Positions 1 to 7,965 are shown, numbered from the stretch's first letter. The stretch: DNA of 64,000 bases from Metallibacterium scheffleri (GCF_002077135.1 NZ_LDOS01000002.1:1178001-1242000), one strand, 5' to 3'. The notes: a model not told the origin generated them from the sequence alone. Made by a program: numbers and translations.

Positions 1-860
1 AACGCATGCTGGCCCGCAACGGCGCGGCCCGCCTCGGGCTTGCTTTTGCCGGGTTTGCGGCGTCCAGCGCGACGTGCGCGCTCGGCTTCAGTCAAATGCA
101 GTTCGCCGCCGCCAGTGAAGCGCCCGGCATCACCATCGCCACTCGCCGGCGCGCGATGCGAGCCACGATCGGGAATGCGATGGCGGTGCGGAGCTTCCGG
201 AGCACGCGCGGGCTTGTCAGTTTTGGCACGCTCGCGGGGCGGATGCGCGCGCGCTTCGCCTGTCGCCGCAGTCGTTTCAGCGGGGGGCGATTCAGCCTTG
301 CCTTCGCTGGCGCGCACGGCATCCTGAGCTGCTTGCTGTGCCTGCATCTGCGCAACGATCTCGGCCTGCTTGCGGGCCTCCTCTTCGGCGTGCTGACGCT
401 CCACTTCTTCGGCACGACGGCGATCGGACTCGACCAACTGCGCTTGCTGCTGGTCGCGCTCCTGCTGCGATTCACGCAGTTTGCGAATCGCGTCCTCGCG
501 CTCACTATCGACCGCGGACTCGTCGGCAATGACGCTGCGCTTGACATAAGTGCGCTTGGCGCGCACCTCGACGGCGACCGTCTTGGAGGTTGCCGCGCGT
601 CCGGAGCCGCTGGAAACCTTGATCTCGCTGACCTTGCGCCGGCTCAGCGTGACGTGGGTGGGCGCAGTGATGGTCTCGCTGGCGTCTTCAGCCTTGCCGT
701 GCGCGCGGCGCAGGAAGCCCAGCAACTTCATTTTTTCGGTGCTGCTGACGGCCTGGTCAGGGCCTTTGAAATGCATGCCCGCCTCGGCGAGCTGGGCCAA
801 TAGCTTGTCAGCCGGAATGTCCAGCATCGTGGCAAGGTGTTTGATGGTGACTTCAGCCAT
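1..860 (-). CDS. infB: Translation initiation factor IF-2, N-terminal part (cut by window edge)
   Basis: IF-2 is the GTPase that brings initiator tRNA to the ribosome. Only the first 286 codons are visible, and the frame stays open to the window edge. The protein starts MAEVTIKHLATMLDIPADKL, the small N-terminal IF2_N domain. A second IF2-associated segment follows, then a long charged Glu/Arg/Gln/Ala-rich linker. The G domain lies outside the window. The gene is 69 bp downstream of nusA, in the conserved rimP-nusA-infB order, so it is probably co-transcribed. The start is the ATG at 860. The identification is secure from the N-terminus and the context. Confidence 0.95.
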   Translation of the reverse strand, partial: MAEVTIKHLATMLDIPADKLLAQLAEAGMHFKGPDQAVSSTEKMKLLGFLRRAHGKAEDASETITAPTHVTLSRRKVSEIKVSSGSGRAATSKTVAVEVRAKRTYVKRSVIADESAVDSEREDAIRKLRESQQERDQQQAQLVESDRRRAEEVERQHAEEEARKQAEIVAQMQAQQAAQDAVRASEGKAESPPAETTAATGEARAHPPRERAKTDKPARAPEAPHRHRIPDRGSHRAPASGDGDAGRFTGGGELHLTEAERARRAGRRKPGKSKPEAGRAVAGQHA

Positions 861-929
861 GTCGATCTACTCCGCAGGTTTCGAGCCGCGCGACGAGGCG
901 CGGGAGCGTGCGCTGAACATGTCCGGGCC

Positions 930-2432
930 TCAGCCGCCCTGCTCCATTTTCTCGATCATCGGCGCACGTGCGGCCATGATCAGCGCCGCCGCGCGCGACT
1001 CGTCCATGCCTTCGATATCCATCAGATCGATCACGGCGAGATCGCCGAGATCTTCCAGCGTATTGATGCCGCGCTCGCCGAGCACCGCAAGCAACTCGGA
1101 GTCCATGCCGTCCAGGGCATCCAGGCTTTCGGCACCGGAGTCGCCGCCGCTTTCCTCAGCGACCAGTGCCTCGGTCAGCAACGCATCGCGGGCACGCGCA
1201 CGCAACTCCTCGACGATATCTTCATCGAAGCCTTCCACAGCCAGCAACTCGGCGGTCGGCACGTACGCAATTTCCTCGACCGTTGAAAAGCCCTCCTGCA
1301 CCAGGATCTGCGCGATTTCAGTGTCCACCTCGAGCTTGTCCATGAACAGAGCGAGCGCGGCTTTTTGCTCATCCTCGCTCTTGGCCTGCACCTGCGCCTG
1401 GGTCATCACGTTGAGCTGCCAGCCGGTAAGCTTGCTGGCGAGCTTGACGTTCTGACCGCCGCGACCGATGGCCTTGGACAACTCGCCTTCGGGTACGGCG
1501 ATATCCATCGAGTGCTTGTCTTCATCGACGATGATTGACTCGACCTGCGCCGGCGCCATGGCGTTGATCACGAATTGCGCGGGGTTGTCGTTCCACAGCA
1601 CGATGTCGACACGCTCACCGTTGAGCTCGTTGGCGACCGCCTGAACGCGCGAACCGCGCATGCCGATGCAGGCGCCAATGGGATCGGTTCGATGGTCGTG
1701 GGCCAACACCGCAATCTTGGCGCGATCGCCAGGATCGCGCGCGCAGGCCTTGATCTCGACCAGGCCCTGGCCCACCTCGGGCACTTCCAGCTTGAACAGC
1801 GCGATCATGAATTCGGGTGCGGTGCGCGAGATGAACAATTGCGGCCCGCGCACCTCGGCGCGAATCTCCTGCAGATAGCCGCGCAAACGATCGCCGACGC
1901 GCACAGTTTCGCGCGGAATGGCGCGTTCGCGTGGGATAAAGGCCTCGACATTGCCGCCCAGGTCCAGATAAATGCTGCCGCGCTCGACGCGCTTGACCAC
2001 GCCCGTCAGCAGCTCGCCGACGCGATCGCGGTAGGCATCCAGCACCAACTCGCGCTCGGCCTCGCGCACGCGCTGCACGATGACCTGCTTGGCCGCCTGC
2101 GCGGCGATGCGCCCGAACTCGGGATTGTCGATGGGTTCCTCGATGAATTCGCCAACCTGGATGTCGGCGCGTTCCTCGATCGCATCCATCAGACGCGTCA
2201 TGCGCTCGGGTGACTCCATGACCACATCGTCGGCCACGACTTCCCAGCGGCGGAAGGACGAGTACTCACCACTGTCGCGGTCGATGCTGACACGGATGGC
2301 GACATCCTGATCGGGGTAGCGTTTCTTGGCTGCCGAGGCCAACGCCGCTTCCAGTGCCTCGAAAATGATTTCGCGCGCGACACCTTTCTCGTTGGCAACC
2401 GCGTCGACGACCAGCATCAGTTCTTTGCTCAT
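930..2432 (-). CDS. nusA: Transcription termination/antitermination factor NusA
   Basis: NusA binds RNA polymerase and nascent RNA, modulating pausing, termination and antitermination. The 500-aa length is normal for the proteobacterial form. The N-terminal domain begins MSKELMLVVDAVANEKGV. An S1 domain (about residues 135-200, GVVKRVERGSIYLDLGGNVE) is followed by two KH domains (IGACIGMRGSRVQAV and AIGRGGQNVKLASKLTG). Two acidic C-terminal repeats of the AR1/AR2 type (EGFDEDIVEELRARARDALL and EGMDESRAAALIMAAR) end the protein. It lies 36 bp downstream of rimP and 69 bp upstream of infB, the classic operon. I see nothing unusual. Confidence 0.98.
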   Translation of the reverse strand: MSKELMLVVDAVANEKGVAREIIFEALEAALASAAKKRYPDQDVAIRVSIDRDSGEYSSFRRWEVVADDVVMESPERMTRLMDAIEERADIQVGEFIEEPIDNPEFGRIAAQAAKQVIVQRVREAERELVLDAYRDRVGELLTGVVKRVERGSIYLDLGGNVEAFIPRERAIPRETVRVGDRLRGYLQEIRAEVRGPQLFISRTAPEFMIALFKLEVPEVGQGLVEIKACARDPGDRAKIAVLAHDHRTDPIGACIGMRGSRVQAVANELNGERVDIVLWNDNPAQFVINAMAPAQVESIIVDEDKHSMDIAVPEGELSKAIGRGGQNVKLASKLTGWQLNVMTQAQVQAKSEDEQKAALALFMDKLEVDTEIAQILVQEGFSTVEEIAYVPTAELLAVEGFDEDIVEELRARARDALLTEALVAEESGGDSGAESLDALDGMDSELLAVLGERGINTLEDLGDLAVIDLMDIEGMDESRAAALIMAARAPMIEKMEQGG

Positions 2433-2468
2433 TTTTCTACTCCCGCGGGCAGGTGCCCGTTCGGATCA

Positions 2469-3053
2469 TTAGCTAACTGGAGGGGTTTCAAGCTTGCGTG
2501 TGGCGCGTTTGCCACGCGGTGCCGGTTTACTGTTGCCCTCGATCACGCCCTGTTTGGGCTGCGGCGCATAACCCAGCGCCACCCAATCGGGGATCAGACG
2601 CGCGCTTTCAAAAGCATCGATGGTGAAGGTGAATGGCACGGTGTCGACATTCACAGTGATCAGCTGGCCATCAACCGCCTGCACGCGCCCACGCAGGCGA
2701 CGGCGTCCATGCTGCGGCAGTTTGAGCGTGACGCGCACCTCGGCGCCGAGCAGACGCGCGAAATGCGCGGCCGTGAACAGCGGCCGGTCGAGGCCCGGCG
2801 AGGAAACCTCGAGCGTGTACTGGCCAGGAACCGGATCCTCGACATCAAGCCAAGTGGACAGCGTGCGGCTGGCCGCGGCGCAATCGTCGACATCAACCTC
2901 GCGATCTGCAGCCTCGATGTATACGCGCAGCGTGCCACCGTGACCATGCGTCACCCACTCGATCCCGAGACATTCGAGACCGATGCCGGCCAACATGGGC
3001 CCGATGCGTTCCGCCAGTGCGCGCGCGTCCAAATCTCCGTCCTGCAGAAACAA
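2469..3053 (-). CDS. rimP: Ribosome maturation factor RimP
   Basis: RimP is needed for 30S subunit maturation. The protein has 194 aa, slightly longer than the usual 150-170 because of a basic C-terminal tail (PAPRGKRATRKLETPPVS). Family motifs are present: an N-terminal alpha/beta domain with LGIEWVTHGHGGTLRVYIE, then DVDDCAAASRTLSTWLDVEDPVPGQYTLEVSSPGLDRPLF, and an SH3-like C-terminal domain. It is the first protein gene after tRNA-fMet and its terminator, as in the metY-rimP-nusA-infB arrangement of E. coli. Transcription may come from read-through of the tRNA terminator or from a promoter in 3054-3110. Confidence 0.96.
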   Translation of the reverse strand: MFLQDGDLDARALAERIGPMLAGIGLECLGIEWVTHGHGGTLRVYIEAADREVDVDDCAAASRTLSTWLDVEDPVPGQYTLEVSSPGLDRPLFTAAHFARLLGAEVRVTLKLPQHGRRRLRGRVQAVDGQLITVNVDTVPFTFTIDAFESARLIPDWVALGYAPQPKQGVIEGNSKPAPRGKRATRKLETPPVS

Positions 3054-3113
3054 AAAAAGGGCGTGACCGCCCTGCCCAGACGCCGCCTTGACGGCGCCAC
3101 TCCTGCGGCCAAC

Positions 3114-3137
3114 AAAAAAGCCTCACGAGGAGGCTTT
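3114..3137 (-). terminator. Intrinsic terminator/attenuator after tRNA-fMet
   Basis: On the minus strand a GC-rich stem (AAGCCTC/GAGGCTT, loop CTCGT) is followed directly by a T run. It lies about 16 bp after the CCA end of tRNA-fMet and about 60 bp before rimP. It should end the tRNA transcript, or attenuate transcription into rimP-nusA-infB. A similar layout is known for metY in E. coli. Confidence 0.8.
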
Positions 3138-3152
3138 CTTGTTCAGAAAGTC

Positions 3153-3229
3153 TGGTAGCGGGGGCAGGATTTGAACCTGCGACCTTCGGGTTATGAGCCC
3201 GACGAGCTGCCAGACTGCTCCACCCCGCA
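3153..3229 (-). tRNA. Initiator tRNA-fMet (CAU anticodon), CCA encoded
   Basis: The cloverleaf is complete. The anticodon loop is CUCAUAA on a stem with three consecutive G:C pairs (GGG/CCC), the hallmark of initiator tRNA. The T loop is GGTTCAAATCC, with a genomically encoded CCA. The first base pair 1:72 is a mismatch (U:U here, C:A in E. coli), as needed for formylation. The gene is functional-looking, but it is the attachment site of the adjacent island. The 5' half, from the anticodon loop outward, is part of a ~690-bp direct repeat whose second, broken copy is at 38530. The 5' half and promoter may therefore have been supplied by the island. Confidence 0.95.
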
Positions 3230-3241
3230 ACAGAGTCAGCA

Positions 3242-3270
3242 ATTGTAAGGACGGCGGCGAGCAGACGCAA
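3242..3270 (-). promoter_or_regulatory. Promoter of tRNA-fMet (-35 TTGCGT, 17 bp, -10 TACAAT)
   Basis: On the minus strand TTGCGT (3270-3265) and TACAAT (3247-3242) are separated by exactly 17 bp. The -10 box ends 12 nt before the first tRNA base, an ordinary sigma-70 arrangement. The promoter lies inside the direct repeat. It would therefore be replaced each time an element inserts through the anticodon loop, and the element must carry it. The repeat copy near 38584 keeps the same -10 but drives a broken tRNA. Confidence 0.75.
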
Positions 3271-3424
3271 CACTTTTCGCGGAAATCCTGATGGATAGGG
3301 TGCCTGCGGACCGACCCCACGGCTTGCACCAGCCCTGAACACCGACGTCTTCGCAATCGCGCTGCAGTCAATGGAGTGGGTGTGGCCCACCTGTAGCCCA
3401 ACGCTAGCCCACCCATAGCCCAAC

Positions 3425-3682
3425 TCACTTTGACGCCTGACCGTCGGGCTCCTCGTCGACCAAGACCAGTAGAGCCCCCGGCGTGCATCGAAAGTAACGG
3501 CACAATCGCTCGATGGTGTCGGTACTGGTCACATAGCCGGGGACGTTGGCGATTCGCGAGACAGTTGGCCGCGACAGGCCGGTCTCCTCACAGACATCGC
3601 TGATCGTGATCCGTCTACGCTCACGAAAGCTCTTCTCGTCAAGCAGTTGGTTGAACAGGAATCGGATCACGCGCCCTCCCAC
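3425..3682 (-). CDS. Cro/CI (XRE)-family repressor of the integration module, copy 1
   Basis: This 85-aa protein is essentially one helix-turn-helix domain: ITISDVCEETGLSRPTVSRI is the DNA-binding HTH and IERLCRYFRCTPGALLVLVD the C-terminal helices typical of HTH_26/XRE regulators. It is transcribed divergently from the excisionase-integrase genes across a ~96-bp region with two inverted repeats, so it probably represses excision and integration and itself. A copy with identical protein sequence is at 38768-39025. The target and inducer are unknown. Confidence 0.85.
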   Translation of the reverse strand: MGGRVIRFLFNQLLDEKSFRERRRITISDVCEETGLSRPTVSRIANVPGYVTSTDTIERLCRYFRCTPGALLVLVDEEPDGQASK

Positions 3683-3705
3683 TTGATCGCGAGTGAATCA
3701 TATAC

Positions 3706-3743
3706 TTTACTTTGAGTAAACTGTGTGATATATTCGGATCACA
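3706..3743. promoter_or_regulatory. Candidate operator pair between regulator and excisionase genes
   Basis: Two perfect inverted repeats sit in the divergent intergenic region: TTTACT-TTG-AGTAAA (3706-3720) and TGTGAT-N8-ATCACA (3724-3743). The second has the wrong spacing for a CRP site. Both recur in the second repeat copy (39048-39086) with changes only outside the half-sites. They are likely operators for the adjacent Cro/CI-type repressor. This is inferred from symmetry and position only. Confidence 0.55.
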
Positions 3744-3778
3744 TTGCGATTGCACCGCAATGCATACGGAGGTCAGAA

Positions 3779-4015
3779 ATGAAGCAAACGTATCTTACAA
3801 CTGACGAGCTTGCTGAGCTGATCAAGTACGACGCACGGACGATCCGGGAGCGGCTGAAGGACTCCGTCTTACTGGAGGGCAGACACTATATCCGCCCCTT
3901 CGGCGGCAGGAAGATCCTGTACATCTGGGAGTCGATCGAGACGGACATGGCTTCCGGAAGCCGCCTACCGGAAGCGGCGATCCCCATGGCAAATGGCGGG
4001 GTCTGCAATGTCTAG
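3779..4015 (+). CDS. Excisionase/AlpA-like helix-turn-helix protein
   Basis: A 78-aa protein beginning MKQTYLTTDELAELIKYDAR. The segment LTTDELAELIKYDARTIRERLKDSVLLEGRHYIRPFGGRKILYIWESIE is a winged-helix domain of the kind found in excisionases and AlpA-type factors: HTH, then a wing ending in a conserved aromatic. The ATG at 3779 is preferred over an upstream in-frame ATG because GGAGGT lies 6-7 nt before it. The stop overlaps the integrase start by 8 bp, so the genes are probably translationally coupled. It likely controls the direction of integrase action. The copy at 39122 is truncated after the same first 33 codons. Confidence 0.8.
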   Translation: MKQTYLTTDELAELIKYDARTIRERLKDSVLLEGRHYIRPFGGRKILYIWESIETDMASGSRLPEAAIPMANGGVCNV

Positions 4016-5261
4016 TGTTCGCAACCATCTCGGAACTCTGTTCTTCGACTTCCGCTACCGGGGCGTACGTTGCCGCGAGTACACCAAGCTCCGGGACACT
4101 CCCTCCAACCGGAAGCGCATGCAGAAGGTCCTCGACCAGATCGAGCAGGCCATCGTCACCGGCACGTTCCAGTACGCCGACTTCTTCCCCGGCAGCGCGC
4201 TGGTCGAGAAGTTCGCCGACAAGGGAACATCGCAGGCTGTCGCTCAGGCGCTGCCAGCAGCGGCCAGGATTGCTCCAGCCACCCCGCTCTTCCGCACCTT
4301 CATCGAGGATTGGTTCACCCTGTCGCTGCCCAGCTGGCGCAAGTCCCATGCCGGCACCGTCCGCTCAACCATCGACTGCCACCTCACGCCCCATCTGGGC
4401 GACATCCCCGTCGCGGAGATCACCAAGACCCACATCCTCCAGATGCGTGTGGAGATCGCCAAGCGCAAGGGCCGCGGCGGCAACGAGACCCTCAGCGCCA
4501 AAACCATCAACCGCATCATCCAGCTGCTCCATCAGGCCCTGGCCGACGCCGGCGAGCAGTACGGCTTCACCAACCCCACCGAGCGCATCAAGCGGCTCAA
4601 GCAGCGCCGGATCGACATCCTGCCTTTCTCGTTTGCCGAGACCCGCCTGATCATCCACACGGTCCGCGCCGACTACCGGCTCTACATGATCGTGCGCTTC
4701 CTCACCGGCATGCGCACCGGCGAGATCCACGGCCTGCAGTGGCGGTACGTCGACTTCGAGCGCCGCCAGATCCTCGTGCGCAAGACCTTCGTGCGCGGCA
4801 ACATCGAAGACACCAAGACCGACGGCTCGCAGCGCGAGATCGCGATGAGCGAGCCGGTCCACGAGGCCCTGCTCGCCCAGCGCCAGCGCACCGGAGAGCA
4901 GGCTTTCGTCTTCTGCACCGCCAACGGCTCGCCGCTGGACAACGACAACTTCACCAACCGGGTCTGGTATCCCCTGCTCCGCCATCTTGGCCTCGCCGCC
5001 CGCCGTCCGTACCAGACGCGCCACACCTGCGCCACGCTCTGGCTGGCCGCCGGCGAAAACCCCGAGTGGGTCGCCCGTCAGCTGGGGCATGTCAACACCG
5101 CGATGTTGTTCAAGACCTACTCGCGGTTCATCCCCAACCTGACGCGTACCGATGGCTCCGCATTCAACTCGCTGGTGTCCAGCGTGATCGACCACCCCAA
5201 CGCTTTGCCGGTCTCGACTGTGGACGGACTGGCGCGTGCGTCCATGGAGATCCGCCCATGA
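4008..5261 (+). CDS. Tyrosine-family site-specific integrase of the island
   Basis: This 417-aa integrase presumably inserts the island at tRNA-fMet. Residues 1-70 form an N-terminal arm-type region (FFDFRYRGVRCREYTKLRDT). A SAM-like core-binding domain follows (FIEDWFTLSLPSWRKSHAGT), then a catalytic domain. The active-site residues are visible: Arg in TGMRTGEIHGLQW, Lys in DTKTDGSQREI, HTC with Arg in PYQTRHTCATLW, His in RQLGHVNTAM and Tyr in LFKTYSRFIP. The ATG at 4008 is chosen over 3993 because the protein then begins MSSVRNHLGTLFFD, typical of the family. It overlaps the excisionase gene, and its stop overlaps the next ATG. Confidence 0.92.
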   Translation: MSSVRNHLGTLFFDFRYRGVRCREYTKLRDTPSNRKRMQKVLDQIEQAIVTGTFQYADFFPGSALVEKFADKGTSQAVAQALPAAARIAPATPLFRTFIEDWFTLSLPSWRKSHAGTVRSTIDCHLTPHLGDIPVAEITKTHILQMRVEIAKRKGRGGNETLSAKTINRIIQLLHQALADAGEQYGFTNPTERIKRLKQRRIDILPFSFAETRLIIHTVRADYRLYMIVRFLTGMRTGEIHGLQWRYVDFERRQILVRKTFVRGNIEDTKTDGSQREIAMSEPVHEALLAQRQRTGEQAFVFCTANGSPLDNDNFTNRVWYPLLRHLGLAARRPYQTRHTCATLWLAAGENPEWVARQLGHVNTAMLFKTYSRFIPNLTRTDGSAFNSLVSSVIDHPNALPVSTVDGLARASMEIRP

Positions 5262-6241
5262 GCGAAGCCCTGGGGTCCATTGTCTCGCTATCCGGCCAGG
5301 CCGGTATGACCGGCACCGGTCTGTACCTGCTGACGGGCGTGGGCGACCACGTCGGCCACAGCGGCCAGTCGTGCCTGCAGCTGACACTGGAGGATGCCAC
5401 GGGCCGGATCATCGGCTTTGTCTGGCCGGAATCCCGGCCCCATCTTGTGTGCCCCGCCACACCCGCACCGGTCGCGGTCACGGGACTCGTGCAGGTCTTC
5501 CAGAACCATGCCCAACTCAAGGTGCGGACGCTGGCATTGCTGGATGGGGCGCAGGTTTCCAGTGCCACGGCACTCCTGCCCCGGCGGCGCTGCCCGGACA
5601 TCGCGCTCCCCGGGCTCGAGCGGTTGAGTCAAATGGAGCAAGGGCTGCCCGATCCCCTCAGCGGCTTCCTGCGCAGCGTGCTGCTCGATCCCGCCATCGG
5701 TCTGCCCTTTCTGCGCTGCCGCGCCAGCGTCAACCATCATCACGCCGATGTCGGCGGGCTGTTGATGCACAGCACGGAGATGCTGGACCTGGCCGCCGAG
5801 CTCACGCGCCGAATCATTCCACACGACGCCTGGTCGCCTTGTCTTGCCCAGCTGGGCTATCTGCTGCACGACCTCGGCAAGCTCAAAACCGTGGGTGAAC
5901 TGCGGCGGCCGCACTATGCGCGGGTTGTCCCCCACGAGTTCGCCACGATCGAATTGCTGGCGCCGCATCTTCGCTGGCTGGAACAACGCGACCTCGCCCT
6001 CGCCACCGCGCTGCGACACCTCTTCAGTTACTTGGCCGCGCCGGGAAAAACACGCACGACCCCCAGCCATGTCGTCGCCGAGATCGTCGAGAAGCTCGAC
6101 CAGCTCAGCGCCGCCAGCCACAACCGAAGGGACCTCGACTACCTGCTGGAAGGGAGCCGTCGCGCCCACGCCGGCGAACCGTCCCACCGGCGCCCTGCTC
6201 CGATAGCACCGCTGCACCCTGCCCTCAGAGCGGCGGGGTAG
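5258..6241 (+). CDS. OB-fold + HD-domain protein (YhaM/TraI-like), coupled to the integrase
   Basis: A 327-aa protein whose ATG overlaps the integrase stop (ATGA). Residues 5-110 look like an OB-fold nucleic-acid-binding domain (QLTLEDATGRIIGFVWPE, AVTGLVQVFQNHAQLKVRTL). From about 150 there is an HD-type metal phosphohydrolase domain with HHHADVGGLLMHSTEMLDLA and LLHDLGKLKT, the histidines and HD pair expected for catalysis. The order resembles YhaM 3'-5' exoribonucleases and the HD part of TraI_2/MobH relaxases, but the protein is shorter than a relaxase. The role is unproven; the coupling suggests a job in element mobility or nucleic-acid processing. Confidence 0.75.
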   Translation: MSEALGSIVSLSGQAGMTGTGLYLLTGVGDHVGHSGQSCLQLTLEDATGRIIGFVWPESRPHLVCPATPAPVAVTGLVQVFQNHAQLKVRTLALLDGAQVSSATALLPRRRCPDIALPGLERLSQMEQGLPDPLSGFLRSVLLDPAIGLPFLRCRASVNHHHADVGGLLMHSTEMLDLAAELTRRIIPHDAWSPCLAQLGYLLHDLGKLKTVGELRRPHYARVVPHEFATIELLAPHLRWLEQRDLALATALRHLFSYLAAPGKTRTTPSHVVAEIVEKLDQLSAASHNRRDLDYLLEGSRRAHAGEPSHRRPAPIAPLHPALRAAG

Positions 6242-6341
6242 CGGATGCGCGCGAACATGCTCATCGCGGCGGTCGCCGCGAGGTGATCGCTCGATGCATC
6301 GCTCATGACGCGGCGCACGCGTCCATTCCAGGGGTCCACAC

Positions 6342-6485
6342 ATGAAAACCAATCTGATCGCCCTCGTCGCCCTGTTTGTCTTTCCGTTGGTTGCCCTGTG
6401 GTCCGGCCTGCTCGCGGAACGCCTGATGGGTCCTCGCGCCCGCAGGAAACGCCGTGCGCGTGGCAAGTCCCGCGCAGACAAGTAG
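6342..6485 (+). CDS. Small single-span membrane protein with basic tail
   Basis: A 47-aa open frame (MKTNLIALVALFVFPLVALW start) with one hydrophobic segment (residues 4-26) followed by a strongly basic tail (RARRKRRARGKSRADK). It lies 100 bp after the OB-HD gene and 10 bp before a MITE. It looks like a real small inner-membrane protein, with an N-out/C-in topology by the positive-inside rule. I do not recognise the family. Evidence is limited to frame, composition and position. Confidence 0.5.
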   Translation: MKTNLIALVALFVFPLVALWSGLLAERLMGPRARRKRRARGKSRADK

Positions 6486-6495
6486 ACAACACAGG

Positions 6496-6646
6496 TGTGT
6501 GCGCCGACGCCGATTTGAGCCATGCGCCGGGTTTGCGGTGAGCCGGTTGGAACGCGCAGAAATTCAAGCCTGGCGCCGTGCGCAACTCGTTTGCGATGGC
6601 TCAGTCGCCGATCGGCATGTGGCTCAAATCGACGTCGGCGCCAACA
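6496..6646. mobile_element. 151-bp MITE, copy A
   Basis: One of three near-identical 151-bp copies (others at 30563 and 39221). The left end TGTGTGCGCCGACGCCGATT and the right end, read inward as TGTTGGCGCCGACGTCGATT, form terminal inverted repeats of about 27 bp that continue through TTGAGCCA. There is no transposase inside, so it is non-autonomous. The TGT ends and inverted GCGCCGA motifs recall IS21-like termini, but I cannot name the parent. No clear target duplication flanks this copy. It ends two bases before the start codon of the next gene. Confidence 0.85.
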
Positions 6647-6648
6647 CA

Positions 6649-6879
6649 ATGAACTCAAATCCCAACGCGGTCGACCCTGACACCCTCACGGCCGGCGACT
6701 TCCCGATGCCTCGACTCAGCGACGATGCCGTCGTGCAGATCCACGACTTCATCCATCACGTCCTGGACCTCTTCGAGGCCCACTACGGCGATCAGATCCA
6801 TCGCTTCTACGAAGACCTGTACAGCGACTGCTTGATCGAGCCCGACAACACCGAAACCGCAGCCGATCCACCCTTCTGA
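6649..6879 (+). CDS. Small acidic protein of unknown function
   Basis: A 76-aa protein starting two bases after MITE copy A. It is rich in Asp/Glu, with a central helical segment DAVVQIHDFIHHVLDLFEAH and the sequence YGDQIHRFYEDLY. The C-terminus is proline-rich and ends DPPF. Its amphipathic helix and acidity suggest a protein-protein adaptor, but I do not recognise the family. The MITE supplies the whole 5' leader, so the original promoter and possibly the true start may have been displaced. The base composition fits a coding region of this genome. Confidence 0.6.
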   Translation: MNSNPNAVDPDTLTAGDFPMPRLSDDAVVQIHDFIHHVLDLFEAHYGDQIHRFYEDLYSDCLIEPDNTETAADPPF

Positions 6880-7074
6880 AGCCAGTCCCTTCACCGACCG
6901 TACACGCCGCCAGCGCACACCACTGGCAGCGTTGTTCCTGGCGTCCTCGATACCCGTTGCGCACCCTGGCGTCCCGCATTGCCTTGGGTCCGGGTACCGC
7001 TCAAATGACCGAGGGACACCCCACCTTGTTCGCCTTCGGATAGGTCGGGTCAGTGGCCCGAAATTAACGCGGGT

Positions 7075-7458
7075 CGTAACACGCGTGAGCACCTGACCGG
7101 CGTGCTGCATCTGCGGTTCGAGCCGCTGCAACGCCGCGCGGGGCAGCAAGGGCGCGAGGAACTTCCGTGCCAGCTGCAGGGTGAGCGCTGTCTCGACCTC
7201 CATGCCGGGCAGCTCCAGCATGCGGCTGCCGGCCGCCCAGCTCCACCCCGCAGGCTTGGCGTCATCGCACGTGATCTCGACAGTCGCCGCGAGCTGATGC
7301 AAGTCGCGCTGGACCGTGCGCAGCCCGACTTCGATCCCGTCGGCAGCAAGGCGCTTGCAGAGCTCCGGCGCCGTGATCTTGCGAGGCGCCGCAGGAAGGT
7401 GCGCCAACATGCTCAGCGAGCGGGCCAGTTTTGAGTCAGCCCTGCGCGAAGAGGTCAT
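7075..7458 (-). pseudogene. WYL-type HTH regulator, N-terminal fragment
   Basis: The first ~128 codons read like the N-terminal half of a WYL-domain transcriptional regulator. There is a winged HTH with PRKITAPELCKRLAADGIEV and LRTVQRDLHQLAA, then the linker region (GMEVETALTLQLARKFLAPL). The similarity stops near 7075, and the reading continues only as sequence unlike the family. The WYL domain itself is missing (full length is usually 300-340 aa). Such regulators often control defence loci, so this may be the stump of a lost system's regulator. Confidence 0.65.
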
Positions 7459-7593
7459 GGGTCGTCTGTCTCTCGTGGCCGACTTTAGCCGTAATGTTGG
7501 CGCTGGTTGAAAACTGATCCGTCGTTAACACCAATGATGCTCAAAATCGCGAAGCTCGGCTGCTCATCGGATTATCTTTCGTGGATCGCAAAT

Positions 7594-7965
7594 TGGAGTT
7601 CCCAGGATCCCGTGGACACCTAAATATCAACAACTGTGCCGCTGCCTCGAACTGCTCGGGACAGACGCCAGCCAGATGCTGATGCCGACGCGTCCGATTG
7701 TAGAAGTTCTCGATATAGTCGCCGATGTCGTCGGTGGCTTGCTTGCGCGTGTTGTAAATGCGCTTCTTGACGCGCTCCTTCTTCAGGCTCGAGAACAAGG
7801 ACTCTGCCACGGCGTTGCCCCAGCAGTTTCCTCGCCGGCTCATGCTGGGCCGCAGGCCATAGCCGCCCTTGGCGCGCAGATTGTTCTCGTGCATCAATCG
7901 AGCATCGCGATGCTTGCTGCTTCGCCACCTTGGCCGAAAGTGTCCACGAAATCGTGGGAACTCCT
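7594..7965 (-). mobile_element. Internally deleted IS3-family element (372 bp) with both ends
   Basis: Inward-facing ends match: TGGAGTTCCCAGGATCCCGT at 7594 and, on the other strand, AGGAGTTCCCACGATTTCGT from 7965, both continuing GGACAC. Between them only the C-terminal part of an OrfB integrase remains (minus strand, ending around 7620). Its sequence SMSRRGNCWGNAVAESLFSS, followed by SLKKERVKKRIYNTRKQA and FYNRTRRHQHLAGVCPEQFE, is diagnostic for IS3-type OrfB. OrfA and most of OrfB, including two catalytic acidic residues, are missing. No convincing target duplication is seen. Confidence 0.75.

Larger units (their letters stand above)
3185..3877. repeat. Direct repeat copy 1: tRNA 5' half, promoter, regulator and start of excisionase (island attL side)
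   Basis: This 693-bp segment recurs at 38530-39220 with only a handful of substitutions and one 2-nt deletion, by eye about 98-99% identical. It begins in the anticodon loop of tRNA-fMet and includes the tRNA 5' half, its promoter, the whole regulator gene and the first 33 codons of the excisionase-like gene. Tyrosine integrases commonly cross over in anticodon loops, so the first bases are the likely att core. The rest of the repeat is island DNA shared by two tandem elements. Confidence 0.85.

Noticed and set aside
3724-3743. CRP-binding site
   Set aside because: The half-sites TGTGA and TCACA are 10 bp apart instead of 6, so CRP is not expected to bind.
4070-5257. Long upstream extension of the OB-HD frame
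   Set aside because: It overlaps the integrase in another frame and is Arg/Pro/His-rich. The real gene starts at ATG 5258, coupled to the integrase stop.
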